Source: Hibiscus mutabilis (taxonomy: Eukaryota; Streptophyta; Magnoliopsida; Malvales; Malvaceae). From it: a stretch of DNA of 64,000 bases. Position numbers and translations under genes: made by a program. This document shows, in pieces, positions 25,422-35,182 of the stretch. A model generated the notes under the pieces. It was not told the DNA's origin. It worked only from the letters and a program-made list of their open reading frames with translations, and did not search any database. Where the stretch lies: NCBI GenBank assembly GCA_019671005.1, contig CM033744.1, positions 5,608,208 to 5,672,207 of the forward strand. Direction: 5' to 3'. Positions within the stretch are counted from its first letter, which is position 1, and each line of letters begins with the position of its first letter.

Positions 25422-26180
25422 CTAGGCTCTAGTAGTTTATTTTGTCGGGTTTTCCCGTTGTTTTTTTTGATATTATTATATGTACTTTTTTTCTCCACCT
25501 AGATTTAAGAGTTTTTTTAATGAAGCACATGATAATATATCCTAGTGTATGATTTCTTATGAATAAATTCATACCAGTTCACCAAAAAAACATACAGTTG
25601 GTCAAATTATATAAAAAAATAATTATCGATAGAGTAATAAAATGTTTATTAATAAAAATATAGATTATTATCCTATAAACAAGCGATGGAAACTTTAGTT
25701 TCTACAAGCGGGTTAATTTATATGTTTAGAGTGTAAAATTTAATATTTAAAATTTATAAATTAAGGTTAAAATTTTGTGTTTAGTTTTTTTTAGCGTTGA
25801 GATATAAATATAATCATCTGAAAGGGCAGAGAATATTTGTTCGGCGCCAAGGGTCGAAAAAAAAAAACAAACTTAACCGAGATAAGTAAACTAATGTCTA
25901 ATTATGAGTTCATCCCTTTACTTTACAAAAATTGAGAAGTTAGCCCCCCTACTTTAATTTGTTCAAATTTGATCCTCATATTTTTTGTTGATTCATCTGT
26001 TCATTTTTGCTAAGTTGTTATATATAAATTGTTGAACTAGTGACTTTTGTTCCCTTGCATGTATACCATTGAACTGTTTATTTAACCGTGTCACTAAAGA
26101 GTTTGACATATGGGATACCAAGACAGTTCAGGATTTAAAGCAAATTGCAGATGATGAAATAACTTGGAAAACTTGCTTTT
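25422..26180. other. LINE 3' tail and intergenic stretch
   Basis: The LINE 3' untranslated region probably ends near 25590 in a short A-run (CACCAAAAAAA). I found no convincing target duplication for the LINE because its 5' end is undefined. The remainder is AT-rich, with no gene, and forms the 3' flank of the transporter gene that ends at 26181. Confidence 0.5.
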
Positions 26181-28848
26181 TTAATCTGAAGAATGAGTAA
26201 TCAATGCTTGTATTTCCTCCAGTGTTCGCCCTTTCGTCTCGGGTACCATTGTCGCCGTTAGGATGAAATTTGCAAAGCAAAAGGCTGAAAATATGAAGAA
26301 TATCCCTGAAACAATTCCCAAACAAAACGCAGTCTTTTGCAAGTATAAAAGGCTTGAGAAATGTTATAGCAAAAACAAACCAGACATCAATCACCTGCAG
26401 AGTTCCATTCGATTAGGAAGTTAAAGTAGTATGCAACAATCGAACCGGTGATATTGCCGATAAAATTACAGAGGCTTCCAGCTGAACCTTTTACGTTTAT
26501 TGGAAATAACTGTGACACAAGTAAAAAGTTCAATGTGATGCAAAAATACATGACTGAAAAAGTAAACAAAGGTGAAAACCTGATGTTAATCGGACATAAG
26601 CATGAGCCGATATGTGTCGAACATAGGTATATTCGATTTTTTTAAAGTTTTTTCATATTCCATTGTCTCAAGTTCCAATATGGTTAGACATGGGTATCGG
26701 TACGATTGCTTTGAGAAAAATGAAGAGTTAGAGCAACACAGGTGAAAACAATTTGCAGACCTCTGATAGTAACAGCAATGGTATTCCCGATCCAAGTACA
26801 TACATTCCCAAATACACCTGAAAGCATAATCTAACTTTAGAATTTCTTAAGAAAAAAAGGGGAAAAAAATCAAAATGAAAGGGGAAAAGGGATTACTACC
26901 AGTAATCCAATGAGTGAAAAAATAGGACTAACTTGATCCCACCAATGAAATTCCTGCTCATTGATCATTGTCTCATAAAAGTCAGGATATAGTGAAATGC
27001 AGTAACAATATCAAAGGAAAAAAGGCACATTTTTACTTATGATAACCCGGATTCAGATGTTTCTCCTGCATCATTGCACGAGATCGAGATTTAGCTTTTA
27101 CCCTCGGTTACACTTACATTGATCTGAACTGTGGGAGAGACCATTGGTACTTGTGAGGGCAATAGAACTATCACAAGGGATAATACCTTTGAAGTAAGCA
27201 TATGTGAGGGCGGTGACCGAATGTCGGTACATGCAGTGATGAGCGGGAGTTGTCTGAATCCCAGTCATTACATTAGTACCTTTAAGAAGAATGATAGTCC
27301 TGTGAGGAAGTTACTGAAGCATAATCCAGCTGAAGAAACCTAATAAACACAGTTAAATCATTGTTCATTAACAAATGCATTTCAGTTAACAGATAATTAC
27401 TAGATGTTTATCCTTTGCTAACCAGTAGGAGGGGTCGCCTTCCTGATTTATCAATTAAGGTTGTACCCAAAATACCAGTTACTGTCTGCAAATCAGAACA
27501 AAAATTCTTTAAATACCGAGATATTATCCCAGCAATGGAGAATTTTGCTTTCCGAAATGACGGTGAAGCAAACCTGAACAGCTGCCAATGTGATGAGTCC
27601 AACCATGCTTGATATGCCTTTCAATACTCATAAAATAGAACTTCGTATAGTTGAACGTTAATTAAGTTTAATGGAGGTTGTTAAGACCAGTAATATTACC
27701 AGATGAGACAAAAATAACACCAGAATAATATGCAAACGCAGTCGTTCCTCCCAAATTCGTCAGGACCAACATTCCAACAACAATCTATAAGGAAAACAAG
27801 AGATATGTCAATGGATTATATAGCAAAAATAGAAAGAAAAAAAAGATCAAATTTTAACCAAGTTAGATGTCTTACAAGCAATGGCCGAACATACTTCTTC
27901 TGAAATATGTCTAAAATTCCTCCCTTTGAGAAACTTTTAAGAGATTCCACAAAATCCTGTAACAGAATAAGTTCATACAAGCAGATATTGCGCCATGATT
28001 AAAATCTACCTTTTTCTTAAGAAAAAGATGAAGGGATACTTTTATTTCAGTTGCTTCATCAGAAATATCAGCTTTATCTCCCCTGAGGCACAATAAAGCG
28101 GCTTCAAGCTCTTTGTCACGACCAACTTCTGCCTGAAGAGAAATATTCTCAGTAGCTATTCATAGATTACAGATATAACACCCCAATACTGCAATGATAA
28201 GTTCAAAGGATCTGCTGGGATATATATGTAGAAACAGACAATATCTTGCAAGTTGAGTGCGCGCAGGTTGGTAATTAGATTTTCTACTTTGCTTTGACAA
28301 ATGGACTCACCAGCCATCGAGGAGATTCCGGTATGAAGAAAAGGAGTATGAGTTGAAGTAGACCAGGAATAGTAGCTGTATGCAAAATCATTCCAGAAAT
28401 GTAACAAACAATCAGATTGCCTAATCAATTTCCTATTCATTTTAGGAAACTTTGGTTACCTATGAGAGCCAATGTGCGCCAGTGGACAAAGGAGCCAACA
28501 ACATACATGAACGAAATGCCCCAACAAACCATCAACTGCAGAACAAGTAGTGTAAGAACTAAGAACCATGAGCTAATAAGGTCATTGCAAGCAATGTTTG
28601 ATTAATGATAAAGTTTACCGGCAGTATGGCTGAAAATCTCCCCCTGACGTTCTTTGTTGTAATTTCAGCAATGTAGATGGCCGTCTGTTGGCGATCCAAA
28701 TGTACATACAGTTATCCATCATAAGCCTACATTTAACAAGAAACGGATAAAAAAAATTCAAAGCAAACTTCAGACTACTTACCAAATAACTGGAAATTCC
28801 ATTTGTGAATCCTAATGATAGTCTTCCAAGGTCAAGCAACCAGGGGAC
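26181..28848 (-). CDS. ERD6-like sugar transporter (MFS), 5' end missing in gap
   Basis: A hexose carrier of the 12-helix major facilitator family, ERD6-like group, usually at the vacuolar or plasma membrane. Fourteen exons (minus strand): 28848-28783, 28684-28619, 28535-28460, 28375-28311, 28132-28040, 27956-27876, 27784-27700, 27617-27574, 27485-27423, 27339-27280, 26953-26900, 26817-26761, 26509-26395, 26305-26181. They total 1050 bases and every phase closes, giving 349 residues plus stop. Family motifs: LDLGRLSLGF, YIAEITTKNVRG, IPESPRWL, LIDKSGRRPLLL, LFPINVKGSAGS and VPETKGRTLEEIQ. About 100 N-terminal residues are absent because the assembly gap lies upstream. The usual QQ(F/L)GG in helix 7 reads TNLGG, which may alter sugar binding. 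Confidence 0.88.
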
Positions 28849-28936
28849 CTTTCGGAAACAAATGAAAACATGTTATTATGACCTGAAAGACAGCAATGTC
28901 AAGTAGATCATAACAGCTTAAACAATCCTAAAAATC

Positions 28937-29036
28937 NNNNNNNNNNNNNNNNNNNNNNNNNNNNNNNNNNNNNNNNNNNNNNNNNNNNNNNNNNNNNNNN
29001 NNNNNNNNNNNNNNNNNNNNNNNNNNNNNNNNNNNN
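28937..29036. other. Assembly gap, 100 N
   Basis: Exactly 100 undetermined bases, the conventional filler for a gap of unknown length. The missing N-terminal exons and promoter of the transporter and the missing upstream exons of the gene to the right must both lie here, so the real gap is probably several kilobases. Confidence 0.98.
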
Positions 29037-29676
29037 CATGACGCTAAAGAAAGATTCTCTGAAGTCACTGTTATTTCTCACTCCAAGTTGATGTCACCTA
29101 GCCCGGTCGAAAATTCAGACACTGGTATGACAATGTTTTAAATTTTAGATATCATTCAATATACTTCTGGATTCATGTAACTCATTTAATGCTGGTTCAG
29201 TTTCCTTTACTCAATCTAAAATGGGTGTCTGTCACATCGAGGACAATAAATCTACTAATACTCCATCATCATTAACAAGCGACTCTCTATCTGGTGGAAG
29301 AAGCAGTGATGTTTCGAGCACAAGTTCTAACCGATCAGATATAAGTATGAACATGTTAGACGAGGGGCCTGTAAATGAATCACCGGATTTTGAGCACTTT
29401 TTTCAAGAAGAGTACTGTAAAGTATTGCCCTTAAGTGCGTGTTGTGAGCCAACCGAGCTTGTTACTGATGTTGACAGAAACAGCAGCCCTTGTGAGAGAG
29501 AAAAATCAGAGGAAGAAGGTGACAACTATGATATGCTCGGGGGGGGTTTTGCTTTCTCTGAGGAAGGTTCGTATCTAAAGATGTTATTTGATACAACTTC
29601 CCTTTAGCATACAAACCGTCTTTTATATTATCTAAAACCTTATTGAAATCATCGTTCCGGTTTTGTGGCAGGTTGA
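29037..29676 (+). CDS. C-terminal exons of an unrecognised Ser-rich acidic protein
   Basis: I do not recognise this protein. Three exons join in frame: 29037-29124 (donor ACTG|GTATGA), 29201-29566 (acceptor GCTGGTTCAG, donor GAAG|GTTCGT) and 29672-29676. The last completes a Gly codon and gives TGA, so the protein ends MLGGGFAFSEEG. If the last intron is retained, a stop comes at 29605-29607 instead. The visible part is rich in Ser/Thr (SGGRSSDVSSTSSNRSD) and acidic near the end, with no membrane segment or known domain, and looks like a regulatory tail. The sharp FAFSEEG ending at a splice-created stop suggests a real gene. The 5' part is lost in the gap. Confidence 0.6.
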
Positions 29677-30130
29677 GTTGTATCTTGTGTTCCTTTCCTG
29701 ATGTGCATGCTATGCTTATATTGTCAACGTCAGGTTCTTCCATTGAAACGCCAGCCTTATAGGGCGGAGGCCACAAACTAATTGAAAGTGTGGTTTGGTG
29801 ATTTAAGAAGCTACTAGTACTGACTGATTGATTCAAGTAAATATAAAGACTGGCTCATTATGCCACTAGGGCAAATCTCTGGATTCTACCCTCTTAATGT
29901 ACATGTTGTAAATTGATATTCTCCTAAATACAAATTTGTGATTACTTGTTCTTTCTGTGTTGTGTAACATTATTCATTCTTCAAAGAAAAAGAAAAATAA
30001 ATAAAAAAAGGAAAATGAATTACTGCGCAGTGTTTTCCATCTGTTATGTCCTTGCATACATTTTGAATGTGTAGGTGAATTGAATCATACATAACTACTT
30101 AAATAGAAGTTATAAATCCCTCCTTGATAA
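29677..30130. other. 3' flank of the preceding gene
   Basis: This stretch probably holds the 3' untranslated region of the gene ending at 29676. A-rich sequence with AATAAA-like words lies at 29988-30005. No other gene is seen. From about 30075 it carries a short decayed copy of sequence that recurs inside the atpB fragment next door. Confidence 0.4.
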
Positions 30131-30195
30131 AAGTAATTAAATCATTCGCAGGTACATAAACTGCTTGAACAGAAGTTATAGACCTTTTCTTGATA
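30075..30195. repeat. Imperfect duplication at the atpB fragment end
   Basis: TAGAAGTTATAAAT...CTCCTTGATAAAAGTAA at about 30104-30136 resembles CAGAAGTTATAGAC...TTCTTGATAGAGGTAA at about 30170-30200. A piece of roughly 70 bp of the plastid sequence is thus present twice in direct orientation at the end of the fragment. It probably arose during or after integration. Confidence 0.5.
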
Positions 30196-30940
30196 GAGGT
30201 AAATTTTTTCTTGTAAAGTACTCATTTTGATACTAAGGGTGGGTTGATAGCTCACAGAAAACGACCTTCTACCCAATAAGGCAAATCTTTCGGATCCTGT
30301 TTGGATAAAACAAAAGATATTGTCTATAAATATAAGTACGTCTTGTTCACTAACATCTCGAAAATATTCTGCCATAGTTAAAATAGTCAACCTAACTTTT
30401 ATACGAGCTTCTGACGGTCCAGTCATCTGATCGGAGACTAAAATCACTTTTGATTCCATAAGATTTTGTTCATTAATTACTTCAGATTCTTTCATTTTCA
30501 TGTAGAGATCATTTTCTTCACGAGTCCGTTGACCTACTCCGCCAAATACGAATACCCCCATGAGCTTTCGCAATGTTATTGATTAATTTCATAATAAGTA
30601 TTGTTTTACCTACCCCAAATAGTCTAATTTTCCTCCACGACGATAAGGAGCTAAATTGTATGAAAGCGGGTGCAGGTTTATGAATAGGGGATGTTGTGCG
30701 AGTATCTAGAGGACTTAAATTATCAATGGGCTCTCTAAACACGTTAAAAATTCATACTAGGGTCGTTCCGCCGACTGAAACACTTAGAGGAATTCCCGTG
30801 TCAATTACTTCTATTCCTCTCGTTAGACCATCTGTAGCACTCATAGCTACAACTCTAACTCGATTATTTTCTAATAATTGGTGTACCTCACAAGTTACAT
30901 TAATTTGTTAACCTGTGGTATCTCGACCCTTAGCTACTAA
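30140..30940 (-). pseudogene. atpB: Plastid atpB fragment in nuclear DNA (NUPT), decayed
   Basis: The minus strand encodes a recognisable central part of the chloroplast ATP synthase beta subunit: CEVHQLLENN, AMSATDGLTRGIEVIDTG, KLINNIAKAHGG, FGGVGQRTREENDLYMKMKE, AEYFRDVSEQDVLIFIDN and GYQPTLS-like SYQPTLSIKM. It is broken by stops (one in the GRDTTG-Q position near 30908), substitutions and a small deletion near 30625-30660 that removes part of the nucleotide-binding P-loop. The beta subunit carries the catalytic sites of the plastid ATP synthase, but this copy has no role. It is best read as an old plastid-to-nucleus transfer. It stops abruptly near 30942, where a repeat element begins. 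Confidence 0.9.
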
Positions 30941-30942
30941 AG

Positions 30943-31622
30943 TATTGTAAATGAATCGAGCTCAAACGAATAGGGTTATGTTCGTGTCCGTTTGTTCATT
31001 TTTGAAGTTGTTCATGTTTGGTTTGTGTACATTTAACTTTTTAATATCATGTTCGAACTTCCTTCGTCTATTATTTGGTGTGTTCGGGCTCAGTTCGTTT
31101 AGAATTCGCAAACATGTTCGCTTAGTGTTCACAGACATGTTCATTTAATGTTCGTGAACATAAGTGACTATGTATAAATAAGCTAACAATACTTATTTAG
31201 AACGGTCTAATTAAGTGATCAATGCTTATTTACAACGATGTAAATAAGTATTAGTCTATTTGAAATTTATGGTTTTTTGCTATAATTTATAATGGTATAT
31301 TTTATTGACTATTAGCTCCAATGACTAGTTTTGTCAAGTTATCAACCGTGATTGCAAATATATAATATATATAGGGAAATATTATTTTAATTTTTTATTA
31401 GAAAAAATCATTAACAAATAAAAGAGTCAATAAACAAGTTTGTTTGTGAACATAAACGATCGTGAACATAATCGAACGAACACACCTCTGTTCGTGTTCG
31501 TTCATTAAACAAACATAAAAATTTGTCCATATTCGTTTATTTAGCTTAATAAACGAACATAAAAGAAAATTATACGAACTATGCACGGACAGTTTATTAG
31601 ACGTTTTGTTCATCACCCCATA
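30943..31622. mobile_element. Foldback hAT-like element rich in GTTCGT words
   Basis: The stretch is filled with GTTCGTTTA/TAAACGAAC words in both orientations, so the two halves can pair. The ends (GTAAATGAATCGAG near 30947, and TTCATCACCCCATA ending at 31622) resemble the TAGGGGTGTAAA-type ends of the related element at 49838-50910, but are eroded. The open frames inside are products of the repeated words and have no protein meaning. Confidence 0.55.
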
Positions 31623-31867
31623 CTTGCCCTTATTAAAATATTATTAATTTTTTTTCAAACTGATACTTGAACTTTTTTTGTCTCAAATTGATATTTGGAC
31701 TTAAAAATTCTTAAATTAATAACTTGCGGATTTGGCATTTCAAGTTTCAACAATCAATTATGTTGTTGACATGACATTGATCAGTCAAAAAATATTGACA
31801 ATATAAAATGCATCATGTCACGATTTGTGATTGTTATAATGTCATGTCGGCACCATATACTAATTTA
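31623..31867. other. Short intergenic stretch
   Basis: AT-rich sequence with weak internal inverted similarity (ATGACATTGATCAG-type words near 31776 and ATGTCATGTCGG near 31840). No gene. It ends with AAATA, the left target duplication of the Copia locus. Confidence 0.4.
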
Positions 31868-31872
31868 AAATA

Positions 31873-32234
31873 TGTTATACTACCAGGACGATAATGACGA
31901 GACAAGTAAATAAGTGCAAACGCAGAAAAGAAAAATAACATCAAGAATTTACGTGAAAAACCCAAAAGGGAAAAACCACGGGCAGAGGATGAGAACTTTC
32001 ACTATAATGGAGAAAAAGATTACAACTGATTTATGATGTTCTGTCTAAATCCCTAATCCCTAGTATCTATTTATAGGGATAGATTCATTGTTTACAGAGG
32101 AAACTTGCATAGAAATAAAATCTACTCAAACTGAGTTTCCTACCTTTAATTAATATAAAGTAAACAAGATCTACTAGAAGTAGGATTCTTACTTTAAACC
32201 AAATCCCAAAAGAATTTGGATCACAACTCTAACA
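31873..32234 (-). repeat. Copia LTR A, left copy
   Basis: This 362-bp LTR starts TGTTATACTACC and ends TCACAACTCTAACA. On the minus strand it contains CCCTATAAATAG near 32067-32078, a good TATA box. A purine-rich tract (minus strand CTCAAGGTAGAGATT) follows at 32235-32249, so this is the 3' LTR. Confidence 0.85.
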
Positions 32235-32495
32235 AATCTCTACCTTGAGACAAATTCCTGTCGAACAATATCTCCACCTTTTCCACGAAACCCCTTCAAG
32301 GGGTAGTCTTCAGCAATGAACACCGACCGAATCCAAGCCTTTCCCAAGCTTGGATGTACAAGGTAATTTAGTCTTCACGTCGGTAAGATCAACATTAGTG
32401 CCAACTTTGCTTACAACTATATCACCACGAGCAATAACACGACCCCGATCATCAATGACACTACTACATTTCTCATTATTTATCTTTGAAGCAAA

Positions 32496-33948
32496 TCAAA
32501 CTCTGTTAACCTTCTCAAATCCGTTATACCCACGGAATTCAACTTTATTCTTCTTTTCAAATTTGTTATGCCCACGAAATTGAACTCTTTTTTGCCTACC
32601 AGAATCGTTATTCCCACGGTTGTCATGTTCAACACAAAATCCTCTTTTACTTGATTCAATCAAGACGTCTTCACCAGTAACATCGTCATTTGACACGCAT
32701 GAGGAAACAACAGATGTATCACCTAAAATAGTTAAACCTTGCAGAACATAAAAATTGACTGCTCTTTTATACCCTTTCATCACAACGAGAGCGCCCTTAC
32801 AAATTTTCATAGCTTCACCTTTATTGGAGTATCTGTACCCTTTTGAATCCAGAGTACCTGACGAAATCATATTTCTTCTTAAACCTGGAACATGCATCAC
32901 TTTACCAAGTGTTCGAACAATCCCATCGAACATCTTAATCTTGATTGTGCCAATACCTGCAACTTTGCAAGAGACATTATTTCCCAACAAGACAGCACCT
33001 GTAGACACATGTTTATACGTCGCAAACCAATCCGATTTGGACTCATATGAAAACTACTACCATAGCCAAGAATCCACTCCTCACTCGCTATAGAGTCTTC
33101 ACCGGAAGCAACTAAAAGTTCACTATCATTATACTCCTATGCAATATCAACTTCATCTTCACTAGAATTCTGATTCTCAGATTCCCTCTTTATCTTATTC
33201 TGTAATCTGTAACACTCAGATTTAATATAACCTTTCTTTTTGCATAAATAACATGTTTTACCTCAATTTGACGACTTGGACTTGCCTTTATTTTGAATGC
33301 CGAAATTACGACCATATTTTCTTCTGCGATTTGAACTAGTCGATCCATGCACCATGAGACCCTCTACTTGGAACTCGGAGCCGATAAGATGTTGCATCTG
33401 GTCATGTGAATTCAAATTATCATATACCTCTTTAAGAGTAAGGGTATCACAGCTGTGTAGGAGGGTGCTTCTAACAGACGAATATGAAGCGGGCAATGAG
33501 CAAAGTAAAATCAAACATAAGTCTTCCTCATTGTACTTTACCTCTATCGTTTCCAAATCTGAGACAATCTCCTTAAAATCGGTTAGGTGGTCGTCAAGAC
33601 ACGAACCTTCTGCTAACTTGTGGGAGTATAGGCGTTGTTTCAGGAGCAACTTGCTGGTCAAAGTTTTCTTTATGCAAATTTGTTCTAATTTTCCCCATAA
33701 GTCGACAGTTGTCTTCTCTTTGTGAACATCCTGCAAAATACTGTTTGATAAGTGCAAACAGATCTGGGAAACAGCTTTCCTATCCTTGCGGCGCTTCTCT
33801 GTATTCGACAATTCTTTTGGCATATTATCAAACTCATCTAATGTATCATCTAAATTCATTTGAACAAGAATATCTCGAACCTTCACCTACCATAGCGAAA
33901 ACCTGACGTTGTGATCCAGCAGCGAAATTTCATACTTCACCGTCTTCA
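32496..33948 (-). pseudogene. Copia gag and protease remnant
   Basis: Gag begins at the ATG near 33948 (MKTVKYEISLLDHNVRFSLW, then a stop) and continues as the UBN2-type gag core to 33263 (LWGKLEQI, LKQRLYSHKL, LCSLPASYSS). The zinc knuckle near 33215-33256 keeps three Cys, but its His reads Tyr. The protease active-site motif, normally DSG, reads GYG in WILGYGSSFHM near 33050. A gag-pre-integrase piece follows to 32496 (MHVPGLRRNMIS, FYVLQGLTILG). Integrase and RT are missing altogether. In position it belongs with LTR B and its primer site, not with the outer LTRs. Confidence 0.8.
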
Positions 33949-33982
33949 TTATCATGAGTAACCTGAAAAGCTCTGTACCATT

Positions 33983-34529
33983 TGTTAGGAATTTGGTATG
34001 CGACAAAATAACCAAAGCGATAGCGACATAGACCAAGACATGCACATGAGACAAGATTTAACGTGGTTCAGTATAGCCTACCTCCACGGACGAGAGAAAC
34101 GAACAATCCACTAATAACGTAGAGAACCCGAAGAGTACAAATACATGATAACCTATGTAATCCCAAAACCCAATATACAAATCCCATGACCCGGTGGAAC
34201 CAAAACACTCTTCCCAACATCTCTACAATACCCATCTCTACAACGTAGGCACAATAGTTATAGAGAACCTAAAAGTGGTTACATCTCTTCAGAGAATAAT
34301 TCTCTCTAACTCTCATTCTATTGTTCTCTCATAATTCAAAGGGTTACACTTAGTCTATATTTATAGACCCAAATACTTGGTCACCAAGAAACCTTATTCA
34401 ATAAGATCTCTACCTAAAATAGATATTTACACATTAAAATAAATCCTAATTACCAAGTAATCTTCAACCCTTAGAATTACAATAAAACTCAACTTAATTA
34501 TCAATTATAATTTGAATCAAAATATAACA
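33983..34529 (-). repeat. Copia LTR B, single copy inside the locus
   Basis: This 547-bp LTR starts TGTTAGGAATTTGG and ends AAATATAACA. On the minus strand its 3' end is followed by TGGTACAGAGC (33969-33979), a one-base-deleted tRNA-iMet primer site. Its other end is preceded by AAGGGGGAGATT, a polypurine tract (34530-34541). One LTR thus serves as both a 5' and a 3' LTR. This is the arrangement left when two LTR-internal units in tandem lose their outer LTRs, or when a nested element is partly deleted. Confidence 0.75.
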
Positions 34530-34817
34530 AATCTCCCCCTTGACAGAAATTCTATTCGAGCATTGGTCTTCAAGTCTTTAATAGCTTCAATTTTTACGTA
34601 AGCCAAATATCCGTTGAAGCACCGCCGCCAATTCTTCAACGACTCCAATTCTTACGTAATATCTGTTGAAGCACTATTGAATTTTGAGAATTACCCCCTG
34701 CAACTGAAAGCTCGTTGCAGCAGTACTCCTCTGGCATGTCTCTAACATCGCACCGCAAAGTCCGTAACAAAAATTCCTCCACAATCGCGTAGCTTGAATC
34801 ATAACTCTTATACAATT

Positions 34818-35177
34818 TGTTATACTACCAGGACGGTAATGACGAGACAAGTAAATAAGCGCAAATGTAGAAAAGAAAAATAACACCAAGAATTTATGTG
34901 GAAAACCCAAAAGGGAAAAACCACGAGCAAAGGATGAGAACTTTCACTATAATGGAGAAAGGGATTACAACTGATTTATGATGTTTATGATGTTCTGTCT
35001 AAACTGTATCTATTTATAGGGATAGATTCCTTGTTTACAGAAGAAACTTGCATAGAAACAAATTCTACTCGAACTGAGTTTTTTACCTTTAATTAATATA
35101 AAGTAAACAAGATCTACTAAAATTAAGATTCTAACTTTAAATCAAATCCTAATAGAATTTGGATCACAACTCTAACA
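34818..35177 (-). repeat. Copia LTR A, right copy
   Basis: This 360-bp LTR pairs with 31873-32234. The main difference is a short ATGATGTTT duplication and a small replacement near 34980-35010. A degraded tRNA-iMet primer site (minus strand TTGTATAAGAG) lies just inside it at about 34806-34816, so this is the 5' LTR. Confidence 0.85.
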
Positions 35178-35182
35178 AAATA

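Larger units (their letters stand above)
31873..35177 (-). mobile_element. Composite Ty1/Copia locus with exact 5-bp duplication
   Basis: Outer LTRs (called A) at 31873-32234 and 34818-35177 are nearly identical. They start TGTTATACTACC and end CTAACA, and are flanked by AAATA at 31868-31872 and 35178-35182. Inside, on the minus strand, are gag and a protease remnant but no integrase, RT or RNase H. A third, different LTR (B, 33983-34529) lies between. It has a primer-binding-like site on its gag side and a purine tract on the other. The locus is therefore a mosaic of two Copia elements, not a simple insertion. The A LTRs' similarity suggests a fairly recent insertion. Confidence 0.85.

Noticed and set aside
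25422..25620. Target duplication for the LINE
   Set aside because: No matching word found near the LINE 5' side; the 5' end is undefined.
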